Shown here piece after piece: positions 16,202 through 25,114 of a stretch of DNA of 64,000 nucleotides. Both the position numbers and the translations under genes were made by a program. The notes under the pieces were generated by a model that was given only the letters and a program-made list of their open reading frames with translations, was not told the DNA's origin and made no database searches. Numbering within the stretch: position 1 is the first letter of the stretch; each line of letters opens with the position of its first letter. The stretch covers positions 567,001 through 631,000 of the forward strand of contig NZ_CP022382.1 in NCBI RefSeq assembly GCF_002302565.1, given 5' to 3'. This stretch comes from Capnocytophaga canimorsus. Its GTDB lineage: Bacteria > Bacteroidota > Bacteroidia > Flavobacteriales > Flavobacteriaceae.

Positions 16202-18415
16202 ATGAAAAAGATAACTATAAAAACGATTTTTCTTTTTTGTGCGATAGGATTTCTTTCTGCTCAAGAAAAATCACCTATTTATTTAGATAATTCACAACCT
16301 ATAGAAAAACGAGTGGAAGATGCTCTTTCACGAATGACGTTGGAAGAAAAAGTGGCGATGTGTCACGCACAATCCAAATTCAGTTCCCCAGGGGTACCAC
16401 GATTGGGAATCCCTGAGAATTGGATGACCGACGGGCCACACGGCATTCGCCCTGAAGTGCTTTGGGACGAATGGAATCAAGCGGGTTGGACAAACGATGC
16501 CTGTACAGCTTTCCCTGCCTTAACCTGCCTTGCTGCTTCGTGGAATCCTGAAATGAGTTTGCTCTACGGAAAAGCAATCGGGGAAGAAGCCCGTTACCGA
16601 AATAAAAATGTGCTTTTAGGTCCTGGTGTAAACATCTATCGTACTCCACTAAACGGACGTAATTTTGAATATATGGGCGAAGACCCTTACCTCGCTTCAA
16701 AAATGGTAGTTCCTTATATTCAAGGAGTTCAGTCCAACGGCGTGGCTGCCTGTGTAAAACACTTCGCTCTTAATAATCAGGAAATCAATCGCCATACGGT
16801 GAACGTCAAGCTAAGCGACCGTGCTTTGTACGAAATTTATCTTCCTGCCTTCAAAGCTGCTGTTCAGGAAGGAAAAACGTGGTCAATTATGGGAGCTTAC
16901 AACAAATACAAAGACCAATGGGCAAGTCAGAATAAATATCTTCTTGTTGATATTCTTCGAAATGAATGGGGATTTGACGGAGTGGTAGTATCCGATTGGG
17001 GAGCTGTAAACAACACCGACCACGCTGCACATCACGGCTTAGATATGGAATTTGGTACTTGGACAGACGGGCTTACCGAAAACAAAGTTAACGCCTACGA
17101 CCATTACTATCTGGCGCAACCTTTTCTACAGAAATTAAAATCAGGAGAAATCAAAGAAGAGGTTGTTAATGAAAAAGTTAGAAATATTTTGCGTTTGGTG
17201 TTCCGCACCAATATGGCTCCAAATCGTCCGTTTGGTTCGTTTGCCTCTCCTGAGCATTTTGCTGTAGCTCGAAAAATTGGTCAGGAAGGTATCGTACTAT
17301 TAAAGAACGAAGGAAATGTATTGCCTTTAAATTTGAAAAAAGCAAAACGAATAGCCGTAATTGGTGAAAATGCCATTAAAGTGATGACCGTTGGTGGTGG
17401 AAGTTCTTCTCTAAAAGCCGTTCACGAAATTTTACCTTTTGATGGACTTAAAAAGCGTATCGGAAATGAAGCCGAAGTCGTTTTTGCAAGAGGCTATGCC
17501 AGTGACGATTACAAAGACCAAGACGGACTTAGTGCAGGACAAAACATTGCAGACAAACGCCCTGCCTCTGAAATGATTGCCGAAGCTGTAAATGTAGCTA
17601 AAAGTGCAGATTATGTAATTTTCATCGGTGGATTAAACAAACACGATGGGCAAGATTGCGAAGGAAATGACCGAAAATCTTACGGATTGCCTTACGGGCA
17701 AGATGCTGTGATTAGTGCTTTATCAAAAGTCAACAAAAACCTGATTGTAGTGATGATTTCAGGAAATGCCGTGGCAATGCCTTGGGTAAACGAAGTTCCA
17801 GCAATTGTGCAAAATTGGTACTTAGGTTCAGAAGCAGGAAATGCCTTAGCAGATATTTTGGTGGGTGATGTTAATCCTTCTGGCAAACTTCCTTTTACAT
17901 TTCCTGTGAAATTGCAAGACAATGGAGCTCACGCTATGGGCGAATATCCAGGAGGCGAGAATGAAACATATCACGAAGGGATTTTAGTAGGTTACCGCTG
18001 GGCAGATACCAAAAAAATCAAGCCACTATTTGCTTTCGGACACGGACTTTCCTACACCATATTTGAGTACGGAAAAGTGTCAGCCGACAAAAAAACAATG
18101 TCAGCCAATGATAAAATAACTTTCTCTGTAAGTGTGAAAAACACAGGAAATAGAGACGGAGCCGAAGTAGTTCAATTATACATTCGCGATGTAAAATCAT
18201 CTGTGATGCGTCCGTACAAAGAACTCAAAGGCTTTGAAAAAGTGTATTTGAAAGCAGGAGAAAGTAAAATAGTGAAATTTACTATCGACAAAGAAGCTCT
18301 TTCTTTCTTCGATGAGAAAAAACACGACTGGGTAGCCGAAAAAGGTGAATTTGAAGCCATTATAGGAAGTTCATCAACTGATATCAGAACAAGGATATCA
18401 TTTTCATTGAAATAA
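16202..18415 (+). CDS. Glycoside hydrolase family 3 beta-glucosidase
   Basis: A 737-residue secreted enzyme (signal peptide ends FLSAQ) with the three-part GH3 layout: N-terminal barrel (about 30-345), alpha/beta sandwich (about 370-590) and C-terminal fibronectin-III-like domain (about 640-737). The nucleophile is Asp265 in VVVSDWGAV; the substrate-binding KHF is at 186-188. The acid/base should lie in the second domain, around GGENETYHEG (about 580-589). It would release glucose from oligosaccharides made by the GH30 enzyme in the periplasm. It is the last gene of the PUL and ends in a strong terminator. Confidence 0.93.
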   Translation: MKKITIKTIFLFCAIGFLSAQEKSPIYLDNSQPIEKRVEDALSRMTLEEKVAMCHAQSKFSSPGVPRLGIPENWMTDGPHGIRPEVLWDEWNQAGWTNDACTAFPALTCLAASWNPEMSLLYGKAIGEEARYRNKNVLLGPGVNIYRTPLNGRNFEYMGEDPYLASKMVVPYIQGVQSNGVAACVKHFALNNQEINRHTVNVKLSDRALYEIYLPAFKAAVQEGKTWSIMGAYNKYKDQWASQNKYLLVDILRNEWGFDGVVVSDWGAVNNTDHAAHHGLDMEFGTWTDGLTENKVNAYDHYYLAQPFLQKLKSGEIKEEVVNEKVRNILRLVFRTNMAPNRPFGSFASPEHFAVARKIGQEGIVLLKNEGNVLPLNLKKAKRIAVIGENAIKVMTVGGGSSSLKAVHEILPFDGLKKRIGNEAEVVFARGYASDDYKDQDGLSAGQNIADKRPASEMIAEAVNVAKSADYVIFIGGLNKHDGQDCEGNDRKSYGLPYGQDAVISALSKVNKNLIVVMISGNAVAMPWVNEVPAIVQNWYLGSEAGNALADILVGDVNPSGKLPFTFPVKLQDNGAHAMGEYPGGENETYHEGILVGYRWADTKKIKPLFAFGHGLSYTIFEYGKVSADKKTMSANDKITFSVSVKNTGNRDGAEVVQLYIRDVKSSVMRPYKELKGFEKVYLKAGESKIVKFTIDKEALSFFDEKKHDWVAEKGEFEAIIGSSSTDIRTRISFSLK

Positions 18416-18448
18416 TAAGATTAGTTAATATTATTTTATACCTATTGA

Positions 18449-18484
18449 ATTACTGTTCCGTGTGGGAGCAGTAATTTTTTTATT
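18449..18484 (+). terminator. Terminator at end of the PUL
   Basis: An 11-bp stem with one G-T pair (ATTACTGTTCC, 18449-18459, and GGAGCAGTAAT, 18465-18475), then TTTTTTTATT. It separates the PUL from the CapA gene. Confidence 0.85.
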
Positions 18485-18513
18485 CATTACCCAAAAAATC
18501 TGACTTTATATGC

Positions 18514-18521
18514 TAACTTTG
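18514..18521 (+). promoter_or_regulatory. -7 element (TAACTTTG) of the capA-like gene
   Basis: TAACTTTG fits TAnnTTTG, 38 bp before the ATG at 18560. No clear -33 element. Confidence 0.5.
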
Positions 18522-18559
18522 CGGTTTCGGTATGAATATAATTTACTTGGTAACATCTT

Positions 18560-19651
18560 ATGAAGAGAACATTTTTTTGGATAATGATTTTGGTAGCGAC
18601 TTGGGTTAGGGCGCAATATCCTAAAAATACTTTATCGCTTTTATTTATGGGGGATATTATGGGACATCAACCTCAAATTGACGGAGGTTTCAATCCGCAA
18701 ACGCAAAAGTATGATTACCGCCCTGTGTTCGATAAAATTAAGCCTCATTTCTTACAGAACGATTACGCTATTGGAAACTTGGAAGTTACCCTTGCTGGTA
18801 AACCTTACAAAGGCTATCCGCAATTTTCTTCGCCCGATGAATTAGCCGTAGCTTGTCGTAATGCGGGAATTAACGTACTGGTTACAGCAAACAACCACTC
18901 TTGTGATGGAGGAAAAAAAGGAATTGTTCGTACCTTAGAAGTGTTAGATTTTTTAACCATTGCCCATACTGGAACGTTTCGAGATACAGAAGAATTTGAA
19001 CATAAAAATCTGTTAAAACTCTCTGCTAACGGAATAAGCATAGGTATTTTAAACTATACTTATGGCACCAATGGGCTTCCTATCCCCCAGCCTACTGTGG
19101 TCAATCAAATCGATTTTGAAAAGATGAAATTAGACATTGAAAAAGCCTTAAGTGAAGACATTGACAAACTAATCATTTTTATACATTGGGGAGACGAATA
19201 CAAAAATTTACAAAGTAAAACGCAAGAACAAGTTGCTGAATTTCTGTTCAAAAACGGAGCCGATGTGATTATAGGTAGTCATCCACACGTATTGCAACCT
19301 ATGGTTTACACCCCAAAAACGGATACTCAAAAAGAACGTTTGGTGGTGTATTCGTTGGGAAATTTTGTATCCAATCAGCGTACTTCTCCTCGTGATGGAG
19401 GGGCTATGTACAAACTTGTTTTTGAACGTAAAGACAATGAAGTTTTGATAAAAAATCACGGCTATCACCTCATTTGGGTAAATAAAACACCTGTGAATAA
19501 TCGTTCACTATTTGAAATTTTACCCTGCAAAGAATACGAACAAGCTAATTTTAAAAACTTAAACGATACTGCCAAAAAACAAATGCAAATATTCATCAAC
19601 CACTCTCGAAATCTGTTTAAAAAACACAATGTAAATGTAAAAGAATTGTAG
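18560..19651 (+). CDS. CapA-family protein (poly-gamma-glutamate capsule type)
   Basis: A 363-residue secreted protein (signal peptide ends VRAQ) of the CapA/PgsA metallophosphatase-like fold. Visible metal-site motifs: LLFMGDIMGHQ (Asp32), DYAIGNLEVTLAG, VTANNHSCDGG, IIFIHWGDEY, GSHPHVLQPM and YSLGNFVSNQ. The family is linked to poly-gamma-glutamate synthesis or release, and many members are probably metallo-hydrolases on peptides or phosphates. There are no capsule synthesis genes alongside, so the role here is open. It is monocistronic, with its own promoter. Confidence 0.88.
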   Translation: MKRTFFWIMILVATWVRAQYPKNTLSLLFMGDIMGHQPQIDGGFNPQTQKYDYRPVFDKIKPHFLQNDYAIGNLEVTLAGKPYKGYPQFSSPDELAVACRNAGINVLVTANNHSCDGGKKGIVRTLEVLDFLTIAHTGTFRDTEEFEHKNLLKLSANGISIGILNYTYGTNGLPIPQPTVVNQIDFEKMKLDIEKALSEDIDKLIIFIHWGDEYKNLQSKTQEQVAEFLFKNGADVIIGSHPHVLQPMVYTPKTDTQKERLVVYSLGNFVSNQRTSPRDGGAMYKLVFERKDNEVLIKNHGYHLIWVNKTPVNNRSLFEILPCKEYEQANFKNLNDTAKKQMQIFINHSRNLFKKHNVNVKEL

Positions 19652-19730
19652 ATTTGGAAAGAGTAATGTAAAAAGTTAAAATTTTTAATTGACTGAACCA
19701 TCTAAGGAATTAAATGATTGAACTTTGCGC

Positions 19731-19790
19731 CTTGTAACTTGTGTTTTCATACTTTATACTTTACTCTTTATCCTTTACACTTTTCTTTTA
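19731..19790 (+). repeat. Low-complexity repeat, copy 1 of a three-copy family
   Basis: A pyrimidine-rich stretch starting CTTGTAACTTGTG and continuing through ACTTTATACTTTACTCTTTATCC. It shares words (CTTGTAACTT, TTTATCCTTT, CACTTT) with the spacers at 52943-53034 (opposite strand) and 55141-55266. It lies just before ribF. Confidence 0.5.
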
Positions 19791-19832
19791 TTTCAATGAT
19801 TTTTCATACCTTGCACCGCAAATTTTTTTCTT

Positions 19833-20774
19833 GTGGAGAAGATTACCGATTTACAGCATTTTACCTCTGCAAAACCTACTGTGGTTACCATTGGAATGTT
19901 TGATGGCGTACATTTGGGGCATCAAAAAATTTTAAAAAAATTAACGACTTCAGCTACCGAAAAAGGATGGCTGAGTACGGTTTTGACGTTTTTTCCACAC
20001 CCAAGAACTGTACTACAGCAAGACCAAAACTTAAAACTCATACATACCCTTGAAGAAAAGATACAAATGCTTGAAAATTGTGGTATTGAGCAACTTATCA
20101 TACATCCTTTTGACACCAATTTTGCACAACTTGATGCCGAAATTTTTGTAAAAACAATACTTGTGGATAAACTTCGTGCCCAAAAAGTGATTATCGGTTA
20201 TGATCATCGTTTCGGTAAGGGAAGAACTGCCAATATTGAGGACTTGAAAGATTTCGGGGAAAAATATAACTTTGAAGTAGAAGAAATTTCTGCTGCCGAA
20301 ATTGATCAGGTTTCCATCAGCTCTACAAAAATACGTAAGGCACTGGAAATGGGCGATGTTGAGAAAGCAAAAGCCTACATCGGTAGTCCGTATTTACTCA
20401 CTGGCACGGTAGTTCACGGTATGAAAATTGGCAGAACTCTTGGCTATCCAACGGCTAACATTCAAATAGAAGAAAGCTACAAACTCATTCCAAAAGAAGG
20501 TGTTTACATTGTGTATGCACTTATCAATCAACAGAAAACTTACGGAATGATGAGCATCGGCAACAATCCCACCATTCCCAATAAAGGAAAATCTATTGAA
20601 GTGTATTTTTTTGATTTTAATAAAGACCTTTACAATCAAAAAATTCAACTATATTTGCTCAAACGAATTCGTGATGAACAGCGATTTGAGTCTTTACCAG
20701 ACTTAAAAGCGCAAATTCGCAGTGATGAGCAATTCGCTTTAAATTACATTGCTTCAAAGGAAATTAAACACTAA
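19833..20774 (+). CDS. ribF: Bifunctional riboflavin kinase / FAD synthetase
   Basis: A 313-residue enzyme making FMN and then FAD from riboflavin. The N-terminal nucleotidyltransferase shows IGMFDGVHLGHQ (HxGH) and VSISSTKIRKAL (ISSTxxR). The C-terminal flavokinase shows GRTLGYPTANIQ (PTAN) and SIGNNPTI. The start codon is GTG at 19833, giving MEKITDLQHF; no ATG gives a complete N-terminus in this frame. It heads an apparent operon: DUF389 begins 15 bp after its stop, followed by the HAD and HMG-CoA-lyase genes. Confidence 0.94.
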   Translation: MEKITDLQHFTSAKPTVVTIGMFDGVHLGHQKILKKLTTSATEKGWLSTVLTFFPHPRTVLQQDQNLKLIHTLEEKIQMLENCGIEQLIIHPFDTNFAQLDAEIFVKTILVDKLRAQKVIIGYDHRFGKGRTANIEDLKDFGEKYNFEVEEISAAEIDQVSISSTKIRKALEMGDVEKAKAYIGSPYLLTGTVVHGMKIGRTLGYPTANIQIEESYKLIPKEGVYIVYALINQQKTYGMMSIGNNPTIPNKGKSIEVYFFDFNKDLYNQKIQLYLLKRIRDEQRFESLPDLKAQIRSDEQFALNYIASKEIKH

Positions 20775-20789
20775 AAAATTAAAAATACT

Positions 20790-22205
20790 ATGGACAATAC
20801 TCCTGAAAACAAACAACCTGAAGAAGATCAAATCAACCTCTTCCAATGGATAAAAGAATACATACGCGATTTTGTTGATATTCGAAAAGAAACTGACCAA
20901 CAAGCTACTATCGAAAGCATTAAAAGTGATATTGCCTTTCGTGGACATACCGCTTGGATTTTGGTTTGTTCCATTTTTGTGGCTTCTATCGGTCTGAATG
21001 CGAACTCTACAGCTGTGGTTATCGGAGCGATGTTAATCTCGCCACTAATGGGACCTATCTTAGGAATTGCGCTATCATTGGCAATGAACGATGTGGATTT
21101 ACTACGAAGAGCTATAAAAAACTTTTCGGTAATGGTAATGCTCAGTATTTTCGCTGCCTTTTTGTTCTTTTGGCTATTTCCGTTACGCGATGCCTCTTCT
21201 GAGCTTTTGGCACGAACCACCCCTGACATCCGCGATGTATTGATTGCTTTCTTCGGAGGTTTGGCACTGATTATCGCACGAACTAAAAAAGGAACTGTAG
21301 CTAGTGTTATTTTCGGGGTTGCCATTGCTACGGCTTTGATGCCGCCGCTTTGTACCGTAGGTTTCGGGCTTGCCATCGGTAACTTGAGCTTCGCTATGGG
21401 AGCGCTGTACTTATTTATTATAAACGCTATTTTTATTGCCTTAGCTACCTTTTTGATACTTAGAGTAATACGCGTACCTATGGTGCATTATGCGAACTCT
21501 TCCAAACGTAAGCGCATTTCAAATATAGCTTATATTCTTTCCACCTTGGTGATGATTCCTGCTGGATACACTTTCTGGCAAGTCTTAAAAAAATCGCAGT
21601 TTGACAATAGCGCTCGTCAATTCATTACCGAAAACATTGTTCCTTACAAGTTTGCCAACAATAATGGACGATTTGTAAACGAACTTTCTAACTTTAAGTA
21701 TGACGATGGAAACTCGTTTATCGAATTGGTTTTTATTGGTGATGAAGCTATTCCTGAAAATGTTATCGAAACTTGGAATTCGCAAAAAGAAAAATACAAG
21801 ATACTTAAAAACAGTGAACTAAGAATTATTGACAATTCAAAAGGAGGCGACCAAGGCATCTATGTTAAGGAACTCTACGAAACCAACAAAGAGGATTTGA
21901 AAAACAGCAAATCAAAAATTGCCATTTTAGAGTCAGAAGTTAAAAAAATGAGCAAATTCAACCGCGAGGCTCTATTGTTTGAAAACGTAACCAAAGAAGC
22001 CGCAGTAAATTACGAAAACTTACGCCGAATTACTTTCTCTAACGAACTGATATCCAACTTAAAAAGTATCGACACACTGCCTGTTTTCCGTGTTACGTGG
22101 AAAGACGGGTTAGACGCCAAACAATCCGAAGCCGAAACCAAAAAATTACAAAAATGGCTACAACTTAAATTCGGGAATAATAAAATCGTTGTAAAAGAGC
22201 AATGA
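20790..22205 (+). CDS. DUF389 (TIGR00341-type) membrane protein
   Basis: A 471-residue inner-membrane protein. After a charged N-terminus, residues about 50-245 hold hydrophobic segments with the family motif VVIGAMLISPLMGPILGIA and FGVAIATALMPPLCTVG, then a further membrane segment near 245-265. The C-terminal half (about 275-471) is soluble and includes a coiled coil (TNKEDLKNSKSKIAILESEV). The molecular function of DUF389 is unknown. Its stop overlaps the next gene's start by 4 bp (ATGA), indicating translational coupling. Confidence 0.88.
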   Translation: MDNTPENKQPEEDQINLFQWIKEYIRDFVDIRKETDQQATIESIKSDIAFRGHTAWILVCSIFVASIGLNANSTAVVIGAMLISPLMGPILGIALSLAMNDVDLLRRAIKNFSVMVMLSIFAAFLFFWLFPLRDASSELLARTTPDIRDVLIAFFGGLALIIARTKKGTVASVIFGVAIATALMPPLCTVGFGLAIGNLSFAMGALYLFIINAIFIALATFLILRVIRVPMVHYANSSKRKRISNIAYILSTLVMIPAGYTFWQVLKKSQFDNSARQFITENIVPYKFANNNGRFVNELSNFKYDDGNSFIELVFIGDEAIPENVIETWNSQKEKYKILKNSELRIIDNSKGGDQGIYVKELYETNKEDLKNSKSKIAILESEVKKMSKFNREALLFENVTKEAAVNYENLRRITFSNELISNLKSIDTLPVFRVTWKDGLDAKQSEAETKKLQKWLQLKFGNNKIVVKEQ

Positions 22206-22855
22206 AGCATTTAATTTTTGATATGGACGGGGTGCTTATCGATAGCGAACCCGTCCATAAAAACATTCTCAATGGCGTATTCAAAGCCTTAGGAATACAT
22301 ATAACTCCCTCATATTTAGAGTCATTAACAGGAATGGCAGCTATCCCTACTTGGACAAAAATTAAAGAGGATATGCAACGAGAAGAAACCCCCGAACAAT
22401 TGGTTGCCTTTCATCGTGATTATTTTTACCAAAGATTTGAGCAATTTGAAATTCCTGAAGTTAAAGGAGTTAAGCAACTCATTTCACGCCTAAAAAAACA
22501 AAATGTTTGTCTGTCGGTAGCTTCCTCCTCTTCCAAAGAGCTCATCAATATCTTCACCCAAAAATTAGACATTCAAAGATATTTCGATGTAATGGTCAGT
22601 GGTAATGAAGTAGAAAAAAGCAAACCAAACCCTGATATTTTTTTGAAAGTTGCTCAATGGTATGGGGCGGCTCCAGAGCATTTTTGGGTCATTGAAGATA
22701 GTAAACACGGAGTTGAGGCTGCCAAAAGTGCTGGTATGAAATGTATTGGGTTTGCCAATGCGAATTCTGGTAATCAAGACCTTTCCAAAGCTGATGTGAT
22801 TGTCCGTGAAATGGATGAAATTACAGATTTTTTCATCGAACAGATGTACCGTTAA
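22202..22855 (+). CDS. HAD-family phosphatase, beta-phosphoglucomutase-like
   Basis: A 217-residue cytoplasmic HAD hydrolase. The nucleophile motif FDMDGVLIDSEP has Asp7 and Asp9; motif II is LSVASSSSKE; the lysine and motif III residues are in KSKPNPDIF and VIEDSKHGVEAAKSAG. The alpha-helical cap places it with beta-phosphoglucomutase/phosphatases such as hexitol-phosphate phosphatases. The substrate is unknown. The ATG overlaps the DUF389 stop by 4 bp. Confidence 0.88.
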   Translation: MKHLIFDMDGVLIDSEPVHKNILNGVFKALGIHITPSYLESLTGMAAIPTWTKIKEDMQREETPEQLVAFHRDYFYQRFEQFEIPEVKGVKQLISRLKKQNVCLSVASSSSKELINIFTQKLDIQRYFDVMVSGNEVEKSKPNPDIFLKVAQWYGAAPEHFWVIEDSKHGVEAAKSAGMKCIGFANANSGNQDLSKADVIVREMDEITDFFIEQMYR

Positions 22856-22866
22856 TCCGTTGTACT

Positions 22867-23730
22867 ATGCCCACAAAACGTCCATTAAAAATCATTGAAT
22901 GCCCTCGAGATGCTATGCAGGGTATCAAAGCCTTTATCCCTACCTCAAAAAAAATAGACTATATTCAATCCCTTTTAAATGTTGGTTTTGATACTATTGA
23001 TTTCGGAAGTTTTGTCTCCGCAAAAGCCATACCTCAAATGGCTGACACCGCAAAAGTACTTGAAGGTTTAGACCTTACCAATACCCATAGTAATCTACTT
23101 GCCATCGTTGCCAATGAAAAGGGAGGTGATGCTGCCCTTGCTTTTGAACAAATTCGTTATTTGGGATATCCTTTCTCTATTTCCGAAAATTTTCAAATGC
23201 GAAATACCCGAAAAACGATAAACGAAAGTTTACAAGTTTTGGACTACCTTAAAAATCATTCTGAAAAATTAGGGAAAGAACTAGTAGTTTATCTATCAAT
23301 GGGCTTTGGTAATCCTTACGGCGACCCTTGGAGTGAAACCATTGTTGCTCAATGGGTAGAGAAATTGTATGAAAAAGGAATACATATCATTTCACTTTCT
23401 GATACTGTAGGAGCTGCCAATGCCGAAACCATTTCTAAGCTATTTTCTCATTTAACTCAAGAATATCCTTCGGTAGAATTCGGAGCTCACTTCCATACTC
23501 AATCTCATAATTGGTTTGAGAAAGTAGATAGTGCTTTCCGTGCCGGATGTTTGCGTTTTGATGGCGCTATACGCGGATTTGGCGGTTGCCCAATGGCAAA
23601 AGATGAGTTGGTTGGGAATATGCCTACCGAAAAACTCATCTCCTACTTTCAACAGCAACAAATCACTACAGGACTGAATTTACTAGCCTTTGAAAGCAGT
23701 TACAACGAAGCTTTAAAAATCTTTTTATAA
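22867..23730 (+). CDS. Hydroxymethylglutaryl-CoA lyase family protein
   Basis: A 287-residue DRE-TIM metallolyase that would cleave HMG-CoA to acetoacetate and acetyl-CoA, the last step of leucine breakdown. Motifs: IIECPRDAMQG (Arg14, Asp15, Gln18), metal ligands in GAHFHTQ, and the signature region RGFGGCPMAKDELVGNMPTE with the catalytic cysteine. No other leucine degradation gene is beside it. It starts 11 bp after the HAD gene. Its stop overlaps the end of the convergent hypothetical gene by 6 bp. Confidence 0.88.
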   Translation: MPTKRPLKIIECPRDAMQGIKAFIPTSKKIDYIQSLLNVGFDTIDFGSFVSAKAIPQMADTAKVLEGLDLTNTHSNLLAIVANEKGGDAALAFEQIRYLGYPFSISENFQMRNTRKTINESLQVLDYLKNHSEKLGKELVVYLSMGFGNPYGDPWSETIVAQWVEKLYEKGIHIISLSDTVGAANAETISKLFSHLTQEYPSVEFGAHFHTQSHNWFEKVDSAFRAGCLRFDGAIRGFGGCPMAKDELVGNMPTEKLISYFQQQQITTGLNLLAFESSYNEALKIFL

Positions 23731-24156
23731 AAATATCCAATCGGAATAAGCTATCTTTTCATTTTGACATATCTTTGTTTTGTAAGGTATTTTAGCTCGT
23801 AATTTTACCTTTGTTTTATCTTTATTTTTTGAAGAAGGAAAACGCAATGAGATTGTAATCGCTTGATTTTGTTTCAAAACCACATCATACACTTCAAGAT
23901 TTGAAGGAGGTATTGGAGGTGGTGTTCCAGAGATTTTCTTTATATAACCAGTATCTGTCTGTAATTCAAATATCAAAACGTTTACCGATAGCATAAATTT
24001 GTTCACTACAATATCCTCTTTCAAGTGATTGACAATATGTAAATCGCCTTGCATATCATTTATCTTACGCAAAGAAACTGACACCTCTTGGTTTTGGCTT
24101 GGATTATAGCCTTGAAACATTAAAATGGCAAGTATTATACTAAAATAATTTTGCAT
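23725..24156 (-). CDS. Hypothetical secreted protein
   Basis: A 143-residue protein with a hydrophobic start (MQNYFSIILAILMFQG), probably a signal peptide, then a beta-rich body (VSVSLRKINDMQGDLHIVNHL ... ITISLRFPSSKNKDKTKVKLRAKIPYKTKIC). It resembles a small secreted beta-sandwich, but I recognise no family. It lies 27 bp downstream of the O-methyltransferase gene on the same strand, probably as its operon partner, and overlaps the 3' end of the HMG-CoA lyase gene. Confidence 0.6.
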   Translation of the reverse strand: MQNYFSIILAILMFQGYNPSQNQEVSVSLRKINDMQGDLHIVNHLKEDIVVNKFMLSVNVLIFELQTDTGYIKKISGTPPPIPPSNLEVYDVVLKQNQAITISLRFPSSKNKDKTKVKLRAKIPYKTKICQNEKIAYSDWIFL

Positions 24157-24183
24157 ATTGCTGTTTTTCTGTCGTCTGATTAC

Positions 24184-24825
24184 CTAAACCACACGAGAAA
24201 CAGTAAGTCCATCACGTATGGGTAAAAGTACAGTTTCTACGCGTGGGTCATTATTTATCTTTTTGTTATAAAGGTCGATAGCAAGAGTCTGTTTATCATT
24301 AGATTTTATAGGGGATACCACTTTTCCACTCCAAAGCACATTGTCCGAGAGAATAATTCCACCAGAGCGCATTTTATTGATAATCAAATCAAAATACAAC
24401 GCATAGTTTTGTTTATCGGCATCAATAAAAACCAAATCAAAATTCGCATCGAGAGTAGGAATAATATCGGCAGCTGCCCCCAAATGTTGCACAATTTGAC
24501 TGCCTTTACCACTTCGGTCGAAAAACTCACGTTGCAAATCTTGTAATTCTTCATTAACATCAATGGTATGAATGATGCCCTCAGGAGATAAACCTTCGGC
24601 AAGGCAGAGGGTTGCGTATCCGGTATAGGTACCTATTTCTAAAATTGTTTTGGGACGAATGAGCTTAGAAATCAGACTAAGCACACGTCCTTGAAAATGA
24701 CCACTCAACATACGTGGCTGAAGTACATTCAGATGCGTACGCCGACTCAGTTCCTGCAACAAAGGAGGTTCGGACTGGGAATGGGCTTCTACATACTGCT
24801 CTAATGTTGGCGAAATAAAGTGCAT
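24184..24825 (-). CDS. O-methyltransferase, class I SAM-dependent (CCoAOMT-like)
   Basis: A 213-residue methyltransferase. The SAM site is visible as ILEIGTYTGYATLCLAEGL (motif I), the acidic residue after strand 2 in HTIDVNEEL, and DLVFIDADKQNYALYFDLI, which carries the Asp metal-ligand region of the caffeoyl-CoA/catechol O-methyltransferase type. The N-terminal sequence FQGRVLSLISKLIRPKT is standard. The substrate is unknown. A minus-strand -7 element TATCTTTG (24842-24849) lies just upstream of the ATG. Confidence 0.9.
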   Translation of the reverse strand: MHFISPTLEQYVEAHSQSEPPLLQELSRRTHLNVLQPRMLSGHFQGRVLSLISKLIRPKTILEIGTYTGYATLCLAEGLSPEGIIHTIDVNEELQDLQREFFDRSGKGSQIVQHLGAAADIIPTLDANFDLVFIDADKQNYALYFDLIINKMRSGGIILSDNVLWSGKVVSPIKSNDKQTLAIDLYNKKINNDPRVETVLLPIRDGLTVSRVV

Positions 24826-24841
24826 ATCGTTTTATTTTAGA

Positions 24842-24849
24842 CAAAGATA
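24842..24849 (-). promoter_or_regulatory. -7 element (TATCTTTG, minus strand) of the O-methyltransferase operon
   Basis: Plus-strand CAAAGATA reads TATCTTTG on the minus strand, 17 bp upstream of the ATG. Confidence 0.5.
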
Positions 24850-24919
24850 CAGATAAAACTATACCGATTTCATTTATTTTGATTTTTTGGAAGTGACTCA
24901 AAAGGTATTATACGGAAAA

Positions 24920-25045
24920 TCAGCTGTTTTTCATAAAGATTCGTAAAACATAAGTCCCCTTACCGTTTGGGAACAAGTACAAAATCTTGAAATACCCACG
25001 TAATGGGTTCGTCGCTGGTGGTTTCTCTGTAATCATCTGAAACAT
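24920..25045 (-). CDS. Possible small ORF or gene remnant, 41 codons
   Basis: Between the divergent O-methyltransferase and CvpA genes, the minus strand holds an open frame from an ATG (25043-25045) to TGA (24920-24922). It reads MFQMITEKPPATNPLRGYF and ends LRIFMKNS. A second minus frame over the same bases is open without a start codon and reads TSDEPITWVFQDFVLVPKR before its stop at 24960. Either may be a short gene or the tail of a decayed one. No ribosome site or homolog is known to me. Confidence 0.2.
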   Translation of the reverse strand: MFQMITEKPPATNPLRGYFKILYLFPNGKGTYVLRIFMKNS

Positions 25046-25086
25046 CACCAATTCAATTGAATTTTTCTTATCAAAAAAATAAAACT

Positions 25087-25094
25087 TACTTTTG
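25087..25094 (+). promoter_or_regulatory. -7 element (TACTTTTG) of the cvpA-like gene
   Basis: TACTTTTG matches TAnnTTTG, 20 bp before the ATG at 25115. Confidence 0.5.
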
Positions 25095-25114
25095 CCAAAA
25101 ATTTTTCAAAGACA

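Noticed and set aside
18416..18559. CapA gene as part of the PUL
   Set aside because: A strong terminator (18449-18484) and a separate -7 element lie between GH3 and the CapA gene, and its family has no known link to glucan use.
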